The notes: generated by a model from the letters alone, not told the origin. 64,000 nucleotides of DNA from Marsupella aquatica (GCA_973895155.1 OZ316896.1:16740001-16804000), one strand, 5' to 3'. Shown: positions 47,143 to 59,590, numbered from the stretch's first letter. Numbers and translations: made by a program.

Positions 47143-47370
47143 ACGGATGAGCACGAATTGACAGAGTGCTCTAAACGAAGAAAATCTGAAAGCATGAAGC
47201 TCTCACGACAATGCTCCCTTCAGTATTGTATCGGTTTTTCATCTGCATATTTTCCAAATGAAGCAGTTTGTGTTCGGCAACCTTCATCACGTCGGTAGGG
47301 AAATCTGTGGTGCGATAAAGCAACAATCTCGAACTGGTCACGCTGGATTGGGTTTAATTTGATGATTGTT

Positions 47371-47375
47371 GATAG
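47371..47375. repeat. Copia target-site duplication, left copy (GATAG)
   Basis: The five bases before the 5' LTR equal the five after the 3' LTR (52606–52610), the signature of Ty1/Copia integration. Confidence 0.9.
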
Positions 47376-47633
47376 TGTTAACGTTACGTCCGAACTCTAT
47401 TTCTGTGCTCTCCTCATTACTCTGATAGTACACTTCTGTTAATACATTCTTACCTAACCTCACTTAGTGATTTAATTACATTCGTTAGATCTAGGGCTAA
47501 TTAGTCCTACGGCCAGATTTGGCCCACAGTTTAGTTAGCGCTGTGCCATCCCTTTCCACTGTATATAGTTGTCCCCTGTCGGGATCTCTGTGTTCAATTC
47601 ATTCTTTTCAATCAGTGAAGCTAATTTCTTTCT
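47376..47633 (+). repeat. Copia 5' LTR
   Basis: Starts TGTTAACGTTACG; contains TATATA near 47562 as a likely promoter. It ends in T where the 3' LTR ends in the standard CA. Confidence 0.95.
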
Positions 47634-47645
47634 TGGTATCAAAGC
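47634..47645 (+). other. Primer-binding site (initiator tRNA-Met type)
   Basis: TGGTATCAAAGC directly follows the LTR; the Copia consensus complementary to initiator tRNA-Met is TGGTATCAGAGC, one base different. Confidence 0.85.
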
Positions 47646-47724
47646 AGGCCCGCATCAATCCCCTGCTTAGTAGTGTGATTACTCTGTCGGTGAGCATCTC
47701 CCAATCAGTACAGGGTTACACACG

Positions 47725-49659
47725 ATGGGCTCTCAATCTGTCAGCACGCACATTGAATCTTCTAAAGGTTACGGGTACACTGAATCTGAAAAGCTTGATG
47801 GGACCAAGAACTACATGATGTGGACATTCAAGGTGAAACGCATCATGAAGAGGGAGAAAATCTGGACTGAACTGATTGATCCAGAAAGCACTCCACCAAC
47901 TTTATCAGCTGAGTAGCTTGCTGACAAACAAGAACGTGCACTGTACATCATCGTCAGCACGGTAAGGGACCACATTATTCCCTTAGTTAAAAAAATTGAG
48001 GATGACCCTCGAAAGCTATGGGTTGAATTAAAAACTAGATTTGAGTCAGTTGCATTGGGAACTCAGCTGGTCCTACGTAAATGTCTGAACATGCTGCTTA
48101 TGTCAGAAGGATCCTCTATTGAGGACTTTGTCAAGGAGATTGACTCCATCATTATTCAACTTGTTGACACTGGAGATTCTGTGGAGGACAAAGAGTTGAT
48201 ACGCATCACTCTTAACGATCTGCCAGATAGTTGGCAGCCATTCATCACTTCGTTTGGCACTATTCTTCACCAAAACCCAAAAATTTCTTTTGGGGAGTTG
48301 GTCAGCCACATGCAAGCAGAAGAACTTCAGAGAACTCTCAGGAAACGCAACACTGAAGAAGCCCTTGCAATGCAGTATAATAGTACCCACACCAACTACA
48401 ACAATGACAATTACCGAGGCAAAGATAGAGGCCGTGGGAGAACTGGAGGTGGCAGAGGCAACTTAAAAAGTAAGGCATTTACTAACTCTGATGGTAGAAA
48501 TCCTATTGCTTGCAATTTTTGTGGTTACGCAGGACATTGGGAAAGCAACTGTCTGAAAAAGATAGAAAATCAAATCAAAGACCTACAGTTGAAGCACTCT
48601 GACATCAAGAAAGGCAAGAGATACGCCAACGTTGCTGAAGTTGAGTTCCTTGGAGCAGAAGGCGATCTATCAACTGGAACTACGGCTGCCATAGAGCTCA
48701 ACAATGTTGAAGTCAACCTCACAGAGTTCCACCGAGACCGTGATTGGCTGATTGATTCTGGAGCCAGCATGCATGTCAGCGGCAGTAGCTCTGCTCTTGA
48801 TTCCTTTGCCCCATGCTCCACTCCTTCAAATGTGACGACCGCTTCTGGAACACGAGTTCCAATAGCAGGCAAAGGATGTACTACATTTGGCAATAATAAA
48901 GTTGTCCGCAAAGTTTTGTATGTGCCTGGGTTAACTCGAAATCTTCTATCTGTGGGGCAATTAGCAGACCAGGGTCATGATGTCTTATTTAACTCCACAC
49001 ATTGCTATGTACTTGATAAAAAGGACTATAGCAAAGTCTTTCTTACAGCAGAGCGGGATAGATCCAGTAGCTTATACCGGTTGAATAGCTCTCTCAAGGG
49101 AAACTCAGATTTATGTACTGAGACGCACTTGTCGCTGATTGATGTGCCCCCAACACTGACAAATCACAGACCTCAGCATCGACTCTTGACTGAAGCACCC
49201 ATTGTGGACAAGGTTGTTCTCAACAGTTCAGAATTGCAGTTATGGCATCGTCGCTTGTGCCATGTGAACTTTCATCGGCTTCATTCAATGACAACTAAGC
49301 AGCTTGTTGTTGGAATGCCCTCTCTTCCACTTGAGAAACACGTTTGTGACTCCTGCATTCTTGCCAAGCAACATCGAGAACGTGCTCCATGCAAATCCGA
49401 GAGCCGTTCAAATCGCCCATTGCAGCTTACACACACCGATCTCTGTGGACCGTTCGAAATCTCAACCCTTCAGGGCTCTTGTTATCTTCTGACGTTCACA
49501 GATGATCACTCTCGATTCACTTGGACATACTTTCTTGTTGCCAAGAGTGAAACATTTGCAAAATTCAAGGAGTTCCAAGCCATGGTTGAGAACAAACTAC
49601 ACGCCAAAATCTCATGCCTTCACTCGGAGGGGAGGAGAGTATTTGTCAGCAGAATTTAA
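47725..49659 (+). pseudogene. Copia gag, protease and integrase N-terminal part
   Basis: Starts MGSQSVSTHIESSKGYGYTE and has an in-frame TAG at 47914–47916 after LSAE. Beyond it, gag continues through the zinc knuckle CNFCGYAGHWESNC, the protease motif WLIDSGASMHVSG, the integrase zinc region (LWHRRLCHVN and CDSCILAKQ) and LTHTDLCGPF with TDDHSRFTW. The frame fails at about 49640 (LHSEG) through a one-base shift. Confidence 0.95.
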
Positions 49660-50365
49660 TCTCCATTGTGACCAGCACGACATTAGACGACAGCTCACTG
49701 CAGCACGTACTCCACATCAAAATGGTGTAGCTGAGAGAAAGAATCGCACTTTGCTGGAGGCAGCACGAAGCATTCAACTAGCAGGACACATCCCAGATTT
49801 TCTTTGGGATGAACTCATAAAAAATGCTACGTATACTCTCAACAGGTGTGAAACTTCTTCTCTTCATCAATCCACACCTTTTCAGGCTCTGTGTGGATCT
49901 AAACCTGATGTTTCTCATCTTCGAGTTGCTGGATGTCTAGCCTATGTCCATATCCCAAGACATCTAAGGCAAAAATTATCAGCTAAGTCTCTTAGAACTG
50001 TCTTTCTTGGATATGATGACAAAACCAAAGCATATAGATGCTTCGATCCTCTCCGACAAAAAATTTTAATCAGCAGAGACTTTGTATTCAATGAGGAAGT
50101 TATGCCTGATTCCAGTGTTCAAGTTGGCCATTGCATTGAGACGATTCTCTCCACAGAATATCCTTTCTCAGATTCAAGTGACATCTTGCCTGGTCAACCC
50201 TCTACCGGGCCCTCTACTTCACTAGAATTTTCTGAGAACACCATTGACGATCTTCCGAATTCACTTACATCTGCTGAGTCCAGTCTCCCTATTGATTCGT
50301 CTCTGGATCCGGAGTCGTCTTCTTCACAAGAACTGACTTACGACCACTCAATTATTTTCTCCTGA
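49640..50365 (+). pseudogene. Copia integrase C-terminal part
   Basis: Next frame: GGEYLSAEFN, then TPHQNGVAERKNRTLLEAAR with the third catalytic acidic residue, FLGYDDKTKAYRCFDP and RDFVFNEE. Ends at a stop near 50365, after which the frame shifts again. Confidence 0.93.
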
Positions 50366-50387
50366 ACCTGAAGTTGCACGCGACGAC

Positions 50388-51488
50388 TTGCCTACTGAGT
50401 CTGTTAATACGTCACTGGATATCTCAGCTGAACCTCCAACACGCAGGTCTAGCAGAAGCAGAGCTCTCCCTGTCTACCTTAGGAAGGATTTCGTGCTTGG
50501 ATATACACCCCGCAATCCTGACATCTATCTTGTTGACACATCTGACCCAGTTGATGAGAACGTCACATTTGATCAAGCCATTCGTGACCCTGCATGGCAT
50601 GCTTCTATGACTGAGGAATATCAGTCATTGCTTACTAATGACACATGGGATCTCGTTCCGCTCCCAATTGGCAAAAGAGCCATCTCCTCACGATGGGTCT
50701 ACCGTATCAAGCAAGAGCTCAACCCTCTTCGACAAAGGCTCAAGTCTAGATTGGTAGCCAGAGGTCTTGAGCAACGACATGGCATTGATTTTGAAGACAC
50801 GTTTGCTCCTGTCATCAAATGGTCTACTCTGCGGTTTATCATTGCTCTTGCAGCAGCATCGGGATGGCGGTTGAGTCATATGGATGTCATTACAACTTTT
50901 CTAAATGGAAAATTGAAGGAATTGATCTATATGATGCAGCCACCTGGCTTTGAAGTCCCAGGCCAAGAGAATCTTGTCTGTCGCTTGAAGCGTAGCATCT
51001 ATGGGCTGAAGCAGTCTCCTCGAGCCTGGTATGAGGAAATCAATGCTTTTCTGATCAGTACAGGGTGGACCAGAAGTGCAGCCGACTACAATCTTTACTT
51101 TCTGAATGACAACGGGAAATTTGACAATGTTCTTCTTCTTCTCTTTGTTGATGATCTCTTACTCACCGGCAACGATGAATCCAAGATTGCAGCAGTCAAG
51201 GTACAATTACGTGAGAAATATCAGATGAAGGATCTTGGGTATGCGCAAAAATACCTGGGTATCGAATTTGTGGAGACATCATCTGGTATGTTCATCCACC
51301 AAAAGACCTACTGTGAACAACTCATGGAGGACTATGATATGATAAATTGTCGCTCTGCTGCAGTCCCACTACCTGAAGGAATTCAGCTATTATCTGAGAC
51401 AGCTACACTTACTACTGCCAACTTGTCGGGAAGCTTATTTATCTTACGAATACTCGCCCCGACCTTGCATATGCTGTTGGAATTCTAA
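50388..51488 (+). pseudogene. Copia reverse transcriptase
   Basis: RVT_2-type polymerase: WDLVPLPIGKRAISSRWVYRIK, FAPVIKWSTLRFIIALAA, YGLKQSPRAWYEE, catalytic FVDDLLLTG, QMKDLGYAQKYLGIE. The frame breaks near 51438, where GKLIYLTNTRPDLAYAVG is expected in the next frame. Confidence 0.95.
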
Positions 51489-52188
51489 GCAGGTTTATGA
51501 GCCGTCCTCAGCAGAAGCACCTTGATGCAGCAGTACATGTCTTGAGATACATTAAACCGACAACTGACTATGGATGTTCTATCCCCGCTCCTCGTCTCTT
51601 TCCTTAGAAGGCTTCACCGATTCTGATCATGGAGCATGTAAAGAAACAAGGAGGTCTATTGGTGCATATCTCTTCAAGTTTGCGGGAGGCACTATTACCT
51701 GGTCAAGTAAGCGACAACCTACCGTGTCTCAAAGTTCAACCGAAGCAGAATATAGAGCACTATCTGAAGGTGCCAGGGAGGCAGTATTCTTACGACAGCT
51801 CATTCGTGAGCTGCGGTTTATTCCTCAGGTACAGGCAATCCTCAGTTGCAGCGATTCTGAGGTATTGTCAAATCTGTCACAAGCTGGTACACCCACTTCA
51901 TTGGATTCCCATCTCAATCTGTTTTGTGACAACCAGGGCTCCATCAACCTTGCCAAAAATCCAATTTTCCATGCACGTACAAAGCACATTGAAGTGCAAC
52001 ATCACTTCATTAGGGAACGTGTTCTCGAAGGAGAGCTAAAATTACGTCACATTCCTACTTCTGACCAGCCGGCAGATATGCTGACCAAACCCTTGGGCAG
52101 AATCAAATTCCATCAACATCGATCCTTTATTGGATTAAAGTCTTTGCACGATGTTATACGAGACTGCCAAATCACTCAGGTCAAATGA
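51438..52188 (+). pseudogene. Copia RNase H
   Basis: Carries SRFMSRP and LRYIKPTTDYG in one frame, then after a shift at about 51600 GFTDSDHGACKETRRSIGAY, WSSKRQPTVSQSSTEAEYRA, CDNQGSINLAKNP, HIEVQHHFIRE and ADMLTKPL. These are the RNase H and C-terminal connection motifs of Copia. Stop at 52188. Confidence 0.93.
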
Positions 52189-52347
52189 GTCCTCGCTGTG
52201 TCTCTCGACTTCAATCAATCTGAATTCTACTCTGATTGGATTCTACTGCACTCCGTTCCGACTGCAGGATACGAGGGGGCATCATTGAAGGCCCTGTTTG
52301 CTATCGAACTGCTTGTGCTGCAATTGCAATGTTCGGACGCGAGGGGG

Positions 52348-52605
52348 TGTTAACGTTACGTCCGAACTCTATTTCTGTGTTCTCCTCATTACTCTGATAG
52401 TACACTTCTGTTAATACATTCTTACCTAACCTCACTTAGTGATTTAATTACATTCGTTAGATCTAGGGCTAACTAGTCCTACGGCCAGATTTGGCCCACA
52501 GTTTAGTTAGCGCTGTGCCATCCCTTTCCACTGTATATAGTTGTCCCCTGCCGGGATCTCCGTGTTCAATTCATTATTTTCAATCAGTGAAGCTAATTTC
52601 TTTCA
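52348..52605 (+). repeat. Copia 3' LTR
   Basis: TG…CA ends, 258 bp, colinear with the 5' LTR without indels. Preceded by GCGAGGGGG, a short polypurine tract. Confidence 0.95.
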
Positions 52606-52610
52606 GATAG
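52606..52610. repeat. Copia target-site duplication, right copy (GATAG)
   Basis: Equal to 47371–47375. Confidence 0.9.
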
Positions 52611-54409
52611 ACCAGGAACAAACAGAGCACACCCAGATTGTGAAGATCGCAGAACCCCTCGAGAGACCGTCGGAGAACTCTATCGGCATTCGCCAGTGAC
52701 GCGAATTTGCAAGGAGGCAATAGACTAAGTACACATTCCGCTAGCCATATCCATGACTATTGAGAATGCAGCACAAACTGTGGTTTGTAGAATATGCACA
52801 AAAGCCTTGTGATCAGGAATGTCGTTGTTACTCGCAGGGGAAGACAAGTGTCTGAGTTGTTGGAAATACTGTAGAACAAACAATTGACGTTACACTACCG
52901 GATAGGACAAGGGGTGAAATGACTAAATTTGCTTTTAGGTGGATGGTCCTAGTGAGTCTCACTGGAGATCCAGCTGGAAGCTCGCTGTCCACGGCTACAA
53001 CAAAACCAATTTGCATCTAGCTTTATCGGGCAGAGCAAGTCTATGCATTCGAGCACAAACCCAATCATAAGTGAAATCCGATTCATCGTTCTCTGTGCTG
53101 TCAAGAATAGATTCCCCGACTCAGCCTGGAAATTTCATGACTCGTCCACGTGGTCCAGTCATTGGAGTTATTATGCCCTTAACTTTTAGGAAAATTATAC
53201 CGGTCGGCTTTTAACAGGTGACCAGTCGAGCACACTTCCGCTGAGTCTTCCCAATCTCCAATCCACTGCCAAAAGTTTGAAGAGCAATTTACTACGAGCA
53301 GTAGGACCAGCCCGGCCTAACGCAGTCAGCAATGAGTACACTACACACATCCATGTCATGAATCCCGCATTTAATGAGTGGGCAGTGCATGTTGAAAGTG
53401 AATGAACTCGTGTTTTCAATCATATGGATTTTTTGGTTTTACATGGAATGTTACACTTTATACAGCCATTTCAGTAGAAAAAGCATGCATGACTGTTCAA
53501 AGTTAATGAGGGATCTTTAGCCCATAGAGTTTCTAATTAAAGAAATTTGTAAGTTTCTTCCAGATTGAGTTCCAAGATCAGTAATAAGTTGCATGAAACC
53601 GAGGTTAATTAGAGTCTAGGATGTAAAAGTGGTCGAGGAATCTTCCAAAGCGTTGACATGGGGAGCTTAGAGTCACAGATGGCAGCTATAGAGCTTGCAA
53701 CGTAGTTACGCCATGAAAGTTTGTGGCTCCCACCATGGGTGCCGCGGAATTTGCCCAATTGCCCAATTGCAATTCATCCATCGACCGAAAACTCTATTTA
53801 ATCAAACCTCAGTCGGTCTAGCCCATCACTATCGCAGCCCGTACGATCATCGCAAACTCTTCTTGACATCTTTCGAAGCAGTGAGAGAATTGCGGCCGTT
53901 TCTATACACTGTGTTTGCAGCCATAGTATCATCAGGTCAGTTGCCATCATCCTCGACCTCCCGCTTGGATGTGTTATAATTTCAAACTCTAGATTCACAA
54001 TAGTTGACTGTTCGGCTCGACGGTAGTTTTCCTCTATAGATGGAAGTGAGTAGTGATATTTGATCTGAAATTGCTCCTCGACTGCCTACTGAACATTGTT
54101 GCACGACATGCAGAAACGCCTTTCCTAGAGATATATGATCTGTGTCTTTCTGTTCGGTCGAGCTCGGAGTTAAGATCTTTGTTAAAGAGTCTTTTAGTTT
54201 CATTGGAATATCTTGATTGGTATTCGCTGATTCAATTTGTCCATGCATGTTGTGTTACTGTCAGTATTCTAGTCAGAAGAGTAACCAGCAGTGCCTCTCT
54301 AATTCAACAAGATCATCGAAGGGCGGACTCATGACTCTACTTTTGCATGCAGCTGACAGGGAGACGAGGTTTTCAAATCCAACTAACTTGGGGATCATAA
54401 GTAGCCATC
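52611..54409. other. Upstream region of the small hydrophilic-protein gene
   Basis: No recognisable gene; reading frames up to 94 codons (53695–53979) lack motifs. The right end likely holds promoter and leader of the gene at 54410. Confidence 0.4.
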
Positions 54410-55879
54410 ATGGCCCATCAGGGACAGAAAATCAAGGAGAAAGTCAAACACCTTTTCCACCATGATAACGAGGCTGCGACCACGCCAGATGCGTCACCAG
54501 GGTATGCTGAGGAGACCACTGTCCAAACACCTACAACTACAACAAACAACGTTCCCGAGGCCTTCTATCCTGGAGCAAGGCCGGTGCTTCAAGAGGAGAC
54601 ACACTCTACTGTCCCTTACACCAGCGCACTTGGGGTGAGGAACTAACTGCATGATTGTTTAGAAGATTATAGCCAACAGTCCGATTGGTATGATGCTGGC
54701 CACAGGTTGATGTGCCTTGTAGTCATTACTTGAGAGCAGATTTTGACAGCTTCTCCGACGTTCTATCTCAAATCAACAGGATTAAGGGGAAATTCAGTTT
54801 CAGATCTTAAACAAGAAAGAAATGCCAAGCAAGGATGTCTTGCTTCATTAGGGCGATCTCAACTTAGATCTTTCAATATCCGAACCAGATTTAAACGCAA
54901 CACCCTAGCTCACATTTGGAATGTCTTGCTGCCTAGAACTCCAAACTTGTTGAAGTAGCTAAATTCGGTCGATCAAGCTGACGTGGGTTAGTTCTTGGTG
55001 GGATTTAAATTGTGGCAGCATCATCAAATACCGCCGCAGCCAACATCAGTGCCGGCTGATTCTACAGCAATGTTGGGCGCACCGCCCTCAGGAGGGAAGC
55101 CCACGGATGCTTCTGTTTCCGACGACACAGGTATTTCTAAACATTCTTAACTTCTTAACACGTTGTCCTGCCAAGTCATCGGGGAGATAAGCATTCACCC
55201 GATGGACACCTTAGCGTTTTCAGAAATTGGAGCTTTTCATTACAATTTCCTCTCATGCCATGGGACTTCGCGAACTGGCCAGCCTCAACTTCATACAGTG
55301 CAACTAACGGGCCAAACGAATCTGTACTTACGTTTGAGAAAACGTTTACCTTTCCTGCTAGCGAGGCTACTATTTGCGAGATTCGACTTTGTTGAGGACA
55401 TTGAGCTTTCATTTCAATTTTCTCTGATGCCATGGGACTTCACTAACATGCTAGCCTCAACTTCATACAGTACAACTGACGGGCCAAACGAATCAGTCCT
55501 TACTTCTGAGAAAACGTTGGCCTGGCTACTGTTCCCGAAGCCCGACTTTCTTCATACATTGTTTGAGTCGTTTAACAATGTCCTTACTTTCTCTTGTTTG
55601 ATAACCTCTCATGTTTATGTGGTAGTGTTTCGCATTCCGACAGCCTAAAAAATCGTTCATTCTCTAGAAATTCTTAGAAATAAATTCCCTCAATGTGAAC
55701 TCTTGGGTGCCATTGCAGGGTCGAATCCGAGCGGTGAAGCTCAAGCGAAGGAGGTCTCTGGTGTGAAAATAGAAGACTTCCCGGATAAAGAATCTAAGGG
55801 GCAAACGGAAGATTACCCACTTACAGGCTCTGTGGTGGAAAGTAAAGACATCAACCCAGACACAGTCGACAAACTCTGA
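54410..55879 (+). CDS. Small hydrophilic, probably disordered protein of unknown function
   Basis: Three exons fit together: 54410–54634 (donor GTGAGG), 55019–55130 (donor GTATTT) and 55719–55879, in compatible phases and ending in TGA, for 165 residues. The N-terminus is MAHQGQKIKEKVKHLFHHD; the rest is Pro/Thr/Ser/Glu/Lys-rich (GGKPTDASVSDDTG, IEDFPDKESKG) with no hydrophobic core. Composition resembles stress-related or LEA-like hydrophilic proteins, but I recognise no family. The agreement of splice sites and reading phase across two introns is the main support. The gene may be lineage-specific. Start at 54410 is the first ATG of the exon. Confidence 0.55.
55225..55570. repeat. 173-bp tandem duplication inside intron 2 of the small hydrophilic gene
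   Basis: GCCATGGGACTTC, GCCTCAACTTCATACAGT, ACGGGCCAAACGAATC and GAGAAAACGTT occur at about 55257 and again about 173 bp later, with substitutions. Confidence 0.85.
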
Positions 55880-57185
55880 AGGGGAAAATGCTTAATAAAA
55901 AACCAATTGCACAGCAGAACCATTGAAGCCTGCCAACACTGGATGTGGATGGCAACGGTGGCCCAACTGATTGCCCTAGGGAAGCGAAATTGGACGGAGA
56001 AGGTTCTGTGTCAACCACTGGGGAGCAATTGGTGGACCTTCTCAACACAGCGACTGACACAAAAACGAGTCCAGAAACTCTAGAAAATGAGTGAGACCAA
56101 AGAATACCTCAAGGCAGACTGTAGACCTGTTAAACCCCTTGTTGATAGTCCTATGTCCCAGTGAAGAACATATCACCTACTTGTGTATGTATAATACGCA
56201 TCACTCGGAAATATAGGATTTAGAGCGATAAAGTATCGATAAGAGTTTGATAGGGTCCATATGTTGTATACGACTGTAGAGTTGATAACGTCAGGATGTT
56301 GTGTACTATTGTAGATGACTGTTTGAGGCAGTGAGGGAAGGTAAAAAATGGATGGGTATGTTGGAAGATACTTGGATGGATAATCTCAAAGTTGTCAAAT
56401 TGAGCTTCATTCACTTCTGCTTCGCTTTCTGGGAATTATTAATGCCATCCAGTAGTGGGACGAAATACTTGAGCACGGTGAAAGTTGGTTTCAATATCTG
56501 CTACTCTGTACATCACCAAATCTATACCGTTACGCAATCTATTTTCCGTGCTCTCAGTCAGATGTAGCTACCTCTCGTCCTTAATTCACAAATCGTTTTT
56601 TAAACTATATCTGCAATTTAAATCCTCTCAACAAAATTGACTTTTATTGTCAGTAGCAACAACTTATATTGCCGACTCATACCAACAAAACCTTCAACTC
56701 TTATGATTCAATCCGGGTAAATCTCAAAGTTACATCGCCACGTAACCCAAACAAATAAACACAAACTACTCCCGAGAACGTCCAGCGGACCAACAGGACA
56801 GAATAGGCAATTTACAACCCACGCGTATAATCAATCTTCCAATATTATAGCCAAATTTGATGATGTTCTCCCATCTCGTAGCCGTACACAAGGGAATCTT
56901 TCATCCCTGCATGTTTCACCTTTAAAAATCCCGCCGAGTAGCACCCCATCTCACATTGACAACAAGATGCGATTTAAAATGTTGCTACTACGAATAATAA
57001 CCTAAGTTCTCATCATTATCCTATATCATGACATTGTCAACTATATCCTTTGAGTGGATCTCATTGCCTCACAAAACCATCAAACCCTTCGAAACAAATT
57101 TGTATGTGTTTGTGCTGTATACGTAGGGTAGTGAATAGAATAAGAACGGGCCTCTCTTCACGTCAAAATCTTTGGCTCTAATACC
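55880..57185. other. Intergenic region between convergent genes
   Basis: 3' flank of the small hydrophilic gene (possible 3' UTR to about 56200) and of the minus-strand isomerase gene. AT-rich; no coding motif recognised. Confidence 0.45.
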
Positions 57186-59445
57186 TTACACTGATAAGCA
57201 AGGCGACCCGCTCGAAGCACGCACTGCTTCCATGAAAGCAAATATTCTGGACGGGTCCTTCCGAATCCCATCCGATCCGGCAATGCCACTGGCTACATCT
57301 ACCGCATTAGGCCTTAAGGTGGATATGGCATTCGCAACATTTTCTGGATTGAGTCCGCCAGCCAAAAGCCAACCTTTCTTTGTGCACAGAGATGGCACCT
57401 TGAAGTTGTGCCATGCAAAGGTCGATCCACTGCCAAAACAAACTTGTGTCAGGTAATAAAAGTCTCCTGAACTCAATATAGATATATCAAAATCTGCTCT
57501 TGCATTTAAGAAAAGCCACGACTACCAGCTGGAATACGAGCAGGGGCATTTTCACTGTTAAAAGAGTGGGTGACCGCCTTGTCGGAGGCAGACAACAGAT
57601 GATTGTAAGAAACAACTTATACCCAGACTGCAAAAACGTATCCATCATGGAAACACACTTTGACGGCAGGGTAATTCAAAGAATGCACCCTAAGGAATCG
57701 TCTAAAGACCTACATGAAGCCACTTGGATTTCTTCGGTGGGCTCACAGTCAAAGAAACGTCACAAGGAACACCAGAGAATAGACTCCTTTGGGGGTCAAA
57801 ACAGATAAAGCACAGAACACTAACCCTGACCCCGGAAGAGCTGATTACTTAATTTTAAATTCTCAACGGATGACAGGAGAAGGCGTCAAAGGGTTCAAAA
57901 ACATCCGTGGATCGTTCCAAAGGATTCTTCGGAAAATATCGGGACTGAATCGAGCCATCAAAGTTATGAAAGAGGAGTGATTCCTCATCAAGGAGTGTTC
58001 ATGTAATACAACCCTTAGGAAAGAAAACACTCGAACGCATTATGTCTAGGGAAAAGAGGCAGTCCAAATAGCAAGATGATACAGACCTTCCACCTTCTAG
58101 CCCATCAACCAACACCCAGTCGATAACTTTTTCTTGTTCGGGAGAAATCGTAGTTTGAAGGCACCCTTGAGCATCCGATTGCATGACATAGATGGTTTTC
58201 AGTGACCTGGACAGCTCTAACACTGAGGCACGTGCGCCATCGCCATGCAGCTGCATCACCAATGCCCGGTTAAGCTTCATCACTTACTAAGCTGCTCAAA
58301 ACCGTAGCTGAATTCAGTAGATGAGAAATCTTCCCGGCAGTCACTAACCCCTCAGCTAAAACCTCTCTATACTAAATGAGTTATTGTTGTCCTCCATCGT
58401 GACTTAGAAAGCACCAGAAGAGCACACTCAAACCACGCAGTAAATATTTGGCCAACGGGTGTGAGTCACAGTGGTCATGAGAAATTGTAATACTTTCTAT
58501 GCAAATCATCCCAACTCAGATTCTACAATACCCGAAATCAATTTGCCATATACCCAGAGCTAGCATACGAAAAGTCGTTCTCACTTACATTTAGGATTTG
58601 CAATACTTCTAATCCAAACATCCCAACTCGGATTCTATACTCTTCGAGAACAATTGGCAAACAACCAGAGCGGGTGTACAAAAGTCGGTTTGACTTCATT
58701 TGCATGGTTGATTGAGCATTGGAGAAATGCTGCTGTGAAAGAAAAATGAAGAACCGACCTGTGCAAAAGAGAGGCCTGCAGCATCACACGCCCTTTCTAT
58801 CTCAGTCGCGCTTTCCGAGACGAAGACTCCCACCGGCTCTGCTCCAAATTCTCGGGCAGCGGCGCAGATCTCCCTGGCCAAGGACATACTTCTCACCGAC
58901 CTCTTGGAATGCGGCCACATTATCATTCCCACATACCACGCGCCCGCCTGCGCTGCCAGGGACGCATCCTCTGGAGTGGTGATCCCGCACATCTTGACCA
59001 ACGGGCTGTAATGCTGCAAATGCTCTTCGTGCGGATTTGCTGCCACCAACGAATCGCTGTCCCCCACGGACGACGACGCTGCTGCGGTTGCGGTCGCTGC
59101 AGGAGGGGCAGTAGTGCAGTAGATGCGGGAATTCACCACTGCGCTGGTGGCAGCAGGAGACTGCGTTAATCGAAGCTTGACACTGGGTACTAGCTGCTGT
59201 CGTCCAACACGCCGATAAGCAACAACGGCAGACCCACATCCCCGTCCTACTCCTCCGCCATCTCGAAGCAGCTCGCCTCTCTGGTGCATCTTCTTCAAAT
59301 TCTGCGGCGGTGCTCTCTGAAAGAAGCCTTCAGATAAGAATCCTGCTGCTGCTCTGCTGCCGCTGGTCACACCAGCCATCGTCATCGTCGCAGCCATGGT
59401 GCCTGGGCTGCAGGGGTAGAACTGCTGAAGACCCACCGACGTCAT
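57186..59445 (-). CDS. PAI: Phosphoribosylanthranilate isomerase, plastid type
   Basis: Isomerises N-(5'-phosphoribosyl)anthranilate to the CdRP intermediate in tryptophan synthesis, in plastids. Three exons join in phase: 59445–58759, 58250–58087 and 57429–57186, giving 364 residues. Residues 1 to about 148 form a long Ala/Ser/Gly/Arg-rich leader. The TIM-barrel core begins with VKMCGITTPEDA (catalytic Cys about 153), then GMIMWPHSKRSV, VGVFVSES, QLHGDG, IDWVLVDG, GWLLAGGLNPENV and VDVASGIAGSDGIRKD, which holds the catalytic Asp. The short exon joins reproduce the FAQ-LHG and GG-SGS transitions of Arabidopsis PAI. No earlier in-frame ATG was found, and internal ATGs could serve as later starts. 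Gene appears intact. Confidence 0.94.
58500..58710. repeat. Imperfect duplication inside intron 1 of PAI
   Basis: ATCCCAACTCAGATTCTA, CCAGAGC and AAAAGTCG occur in order at about 58508–58580 and again at about 58619–58692, with an offset near 112 bp. Confidence 0.65.
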
Positions 59446-59590
59446 TGTTGGCCACTGGTCATTTCGGCTCCCGAGTCGAGTCGAATTGCGCAAGCTCCCA
59501 CTGACCCCGACCAAACGTACAATTCTCGATCAGCAGAACGGCCAAACCACCGAAGAGAGGAATCCGCTTCGATATTATCGATGAAAAATT

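Larger units (their letters stand above)
45662..47375. other. Unassigned region with identical inverted arms
   Basis: Bounded mainly by the Gypsy scrap and the Copia element. It carries 90-bp inverted arms (listed separately). A 245-residue minus-strand open frame (46424–45687) and a short plus-strand acidic frame (46790–47011) have no recognisable domain. No tRNA or other RNA gene seen. Confidence 0.4.
47376..52605 (+). mobile_element. Ty1/Copia LTR retrotransposon, nonfunctional
   Basis: Two 258-bp LTRs, PBS, gag–protease–integrase–RT–RNase H order (integrase before RT, hence Copia), a GGGGG-rich polypurine stretch just before the 3' LTR and a 5-bp GATAG target duplication. The coding region has one in-frame stop and at least three frameshifts. 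By eye the LTRs differ at about six positions, so insertion is fairly recent. Confidence 0.97.

Noticed and set aside
53695-53979. 94-codon plus-strand reading frame upstream of the small hydrophilic gene
   Set aside because: No motif and no matching splice phase; probably leader or intergenic sequence.
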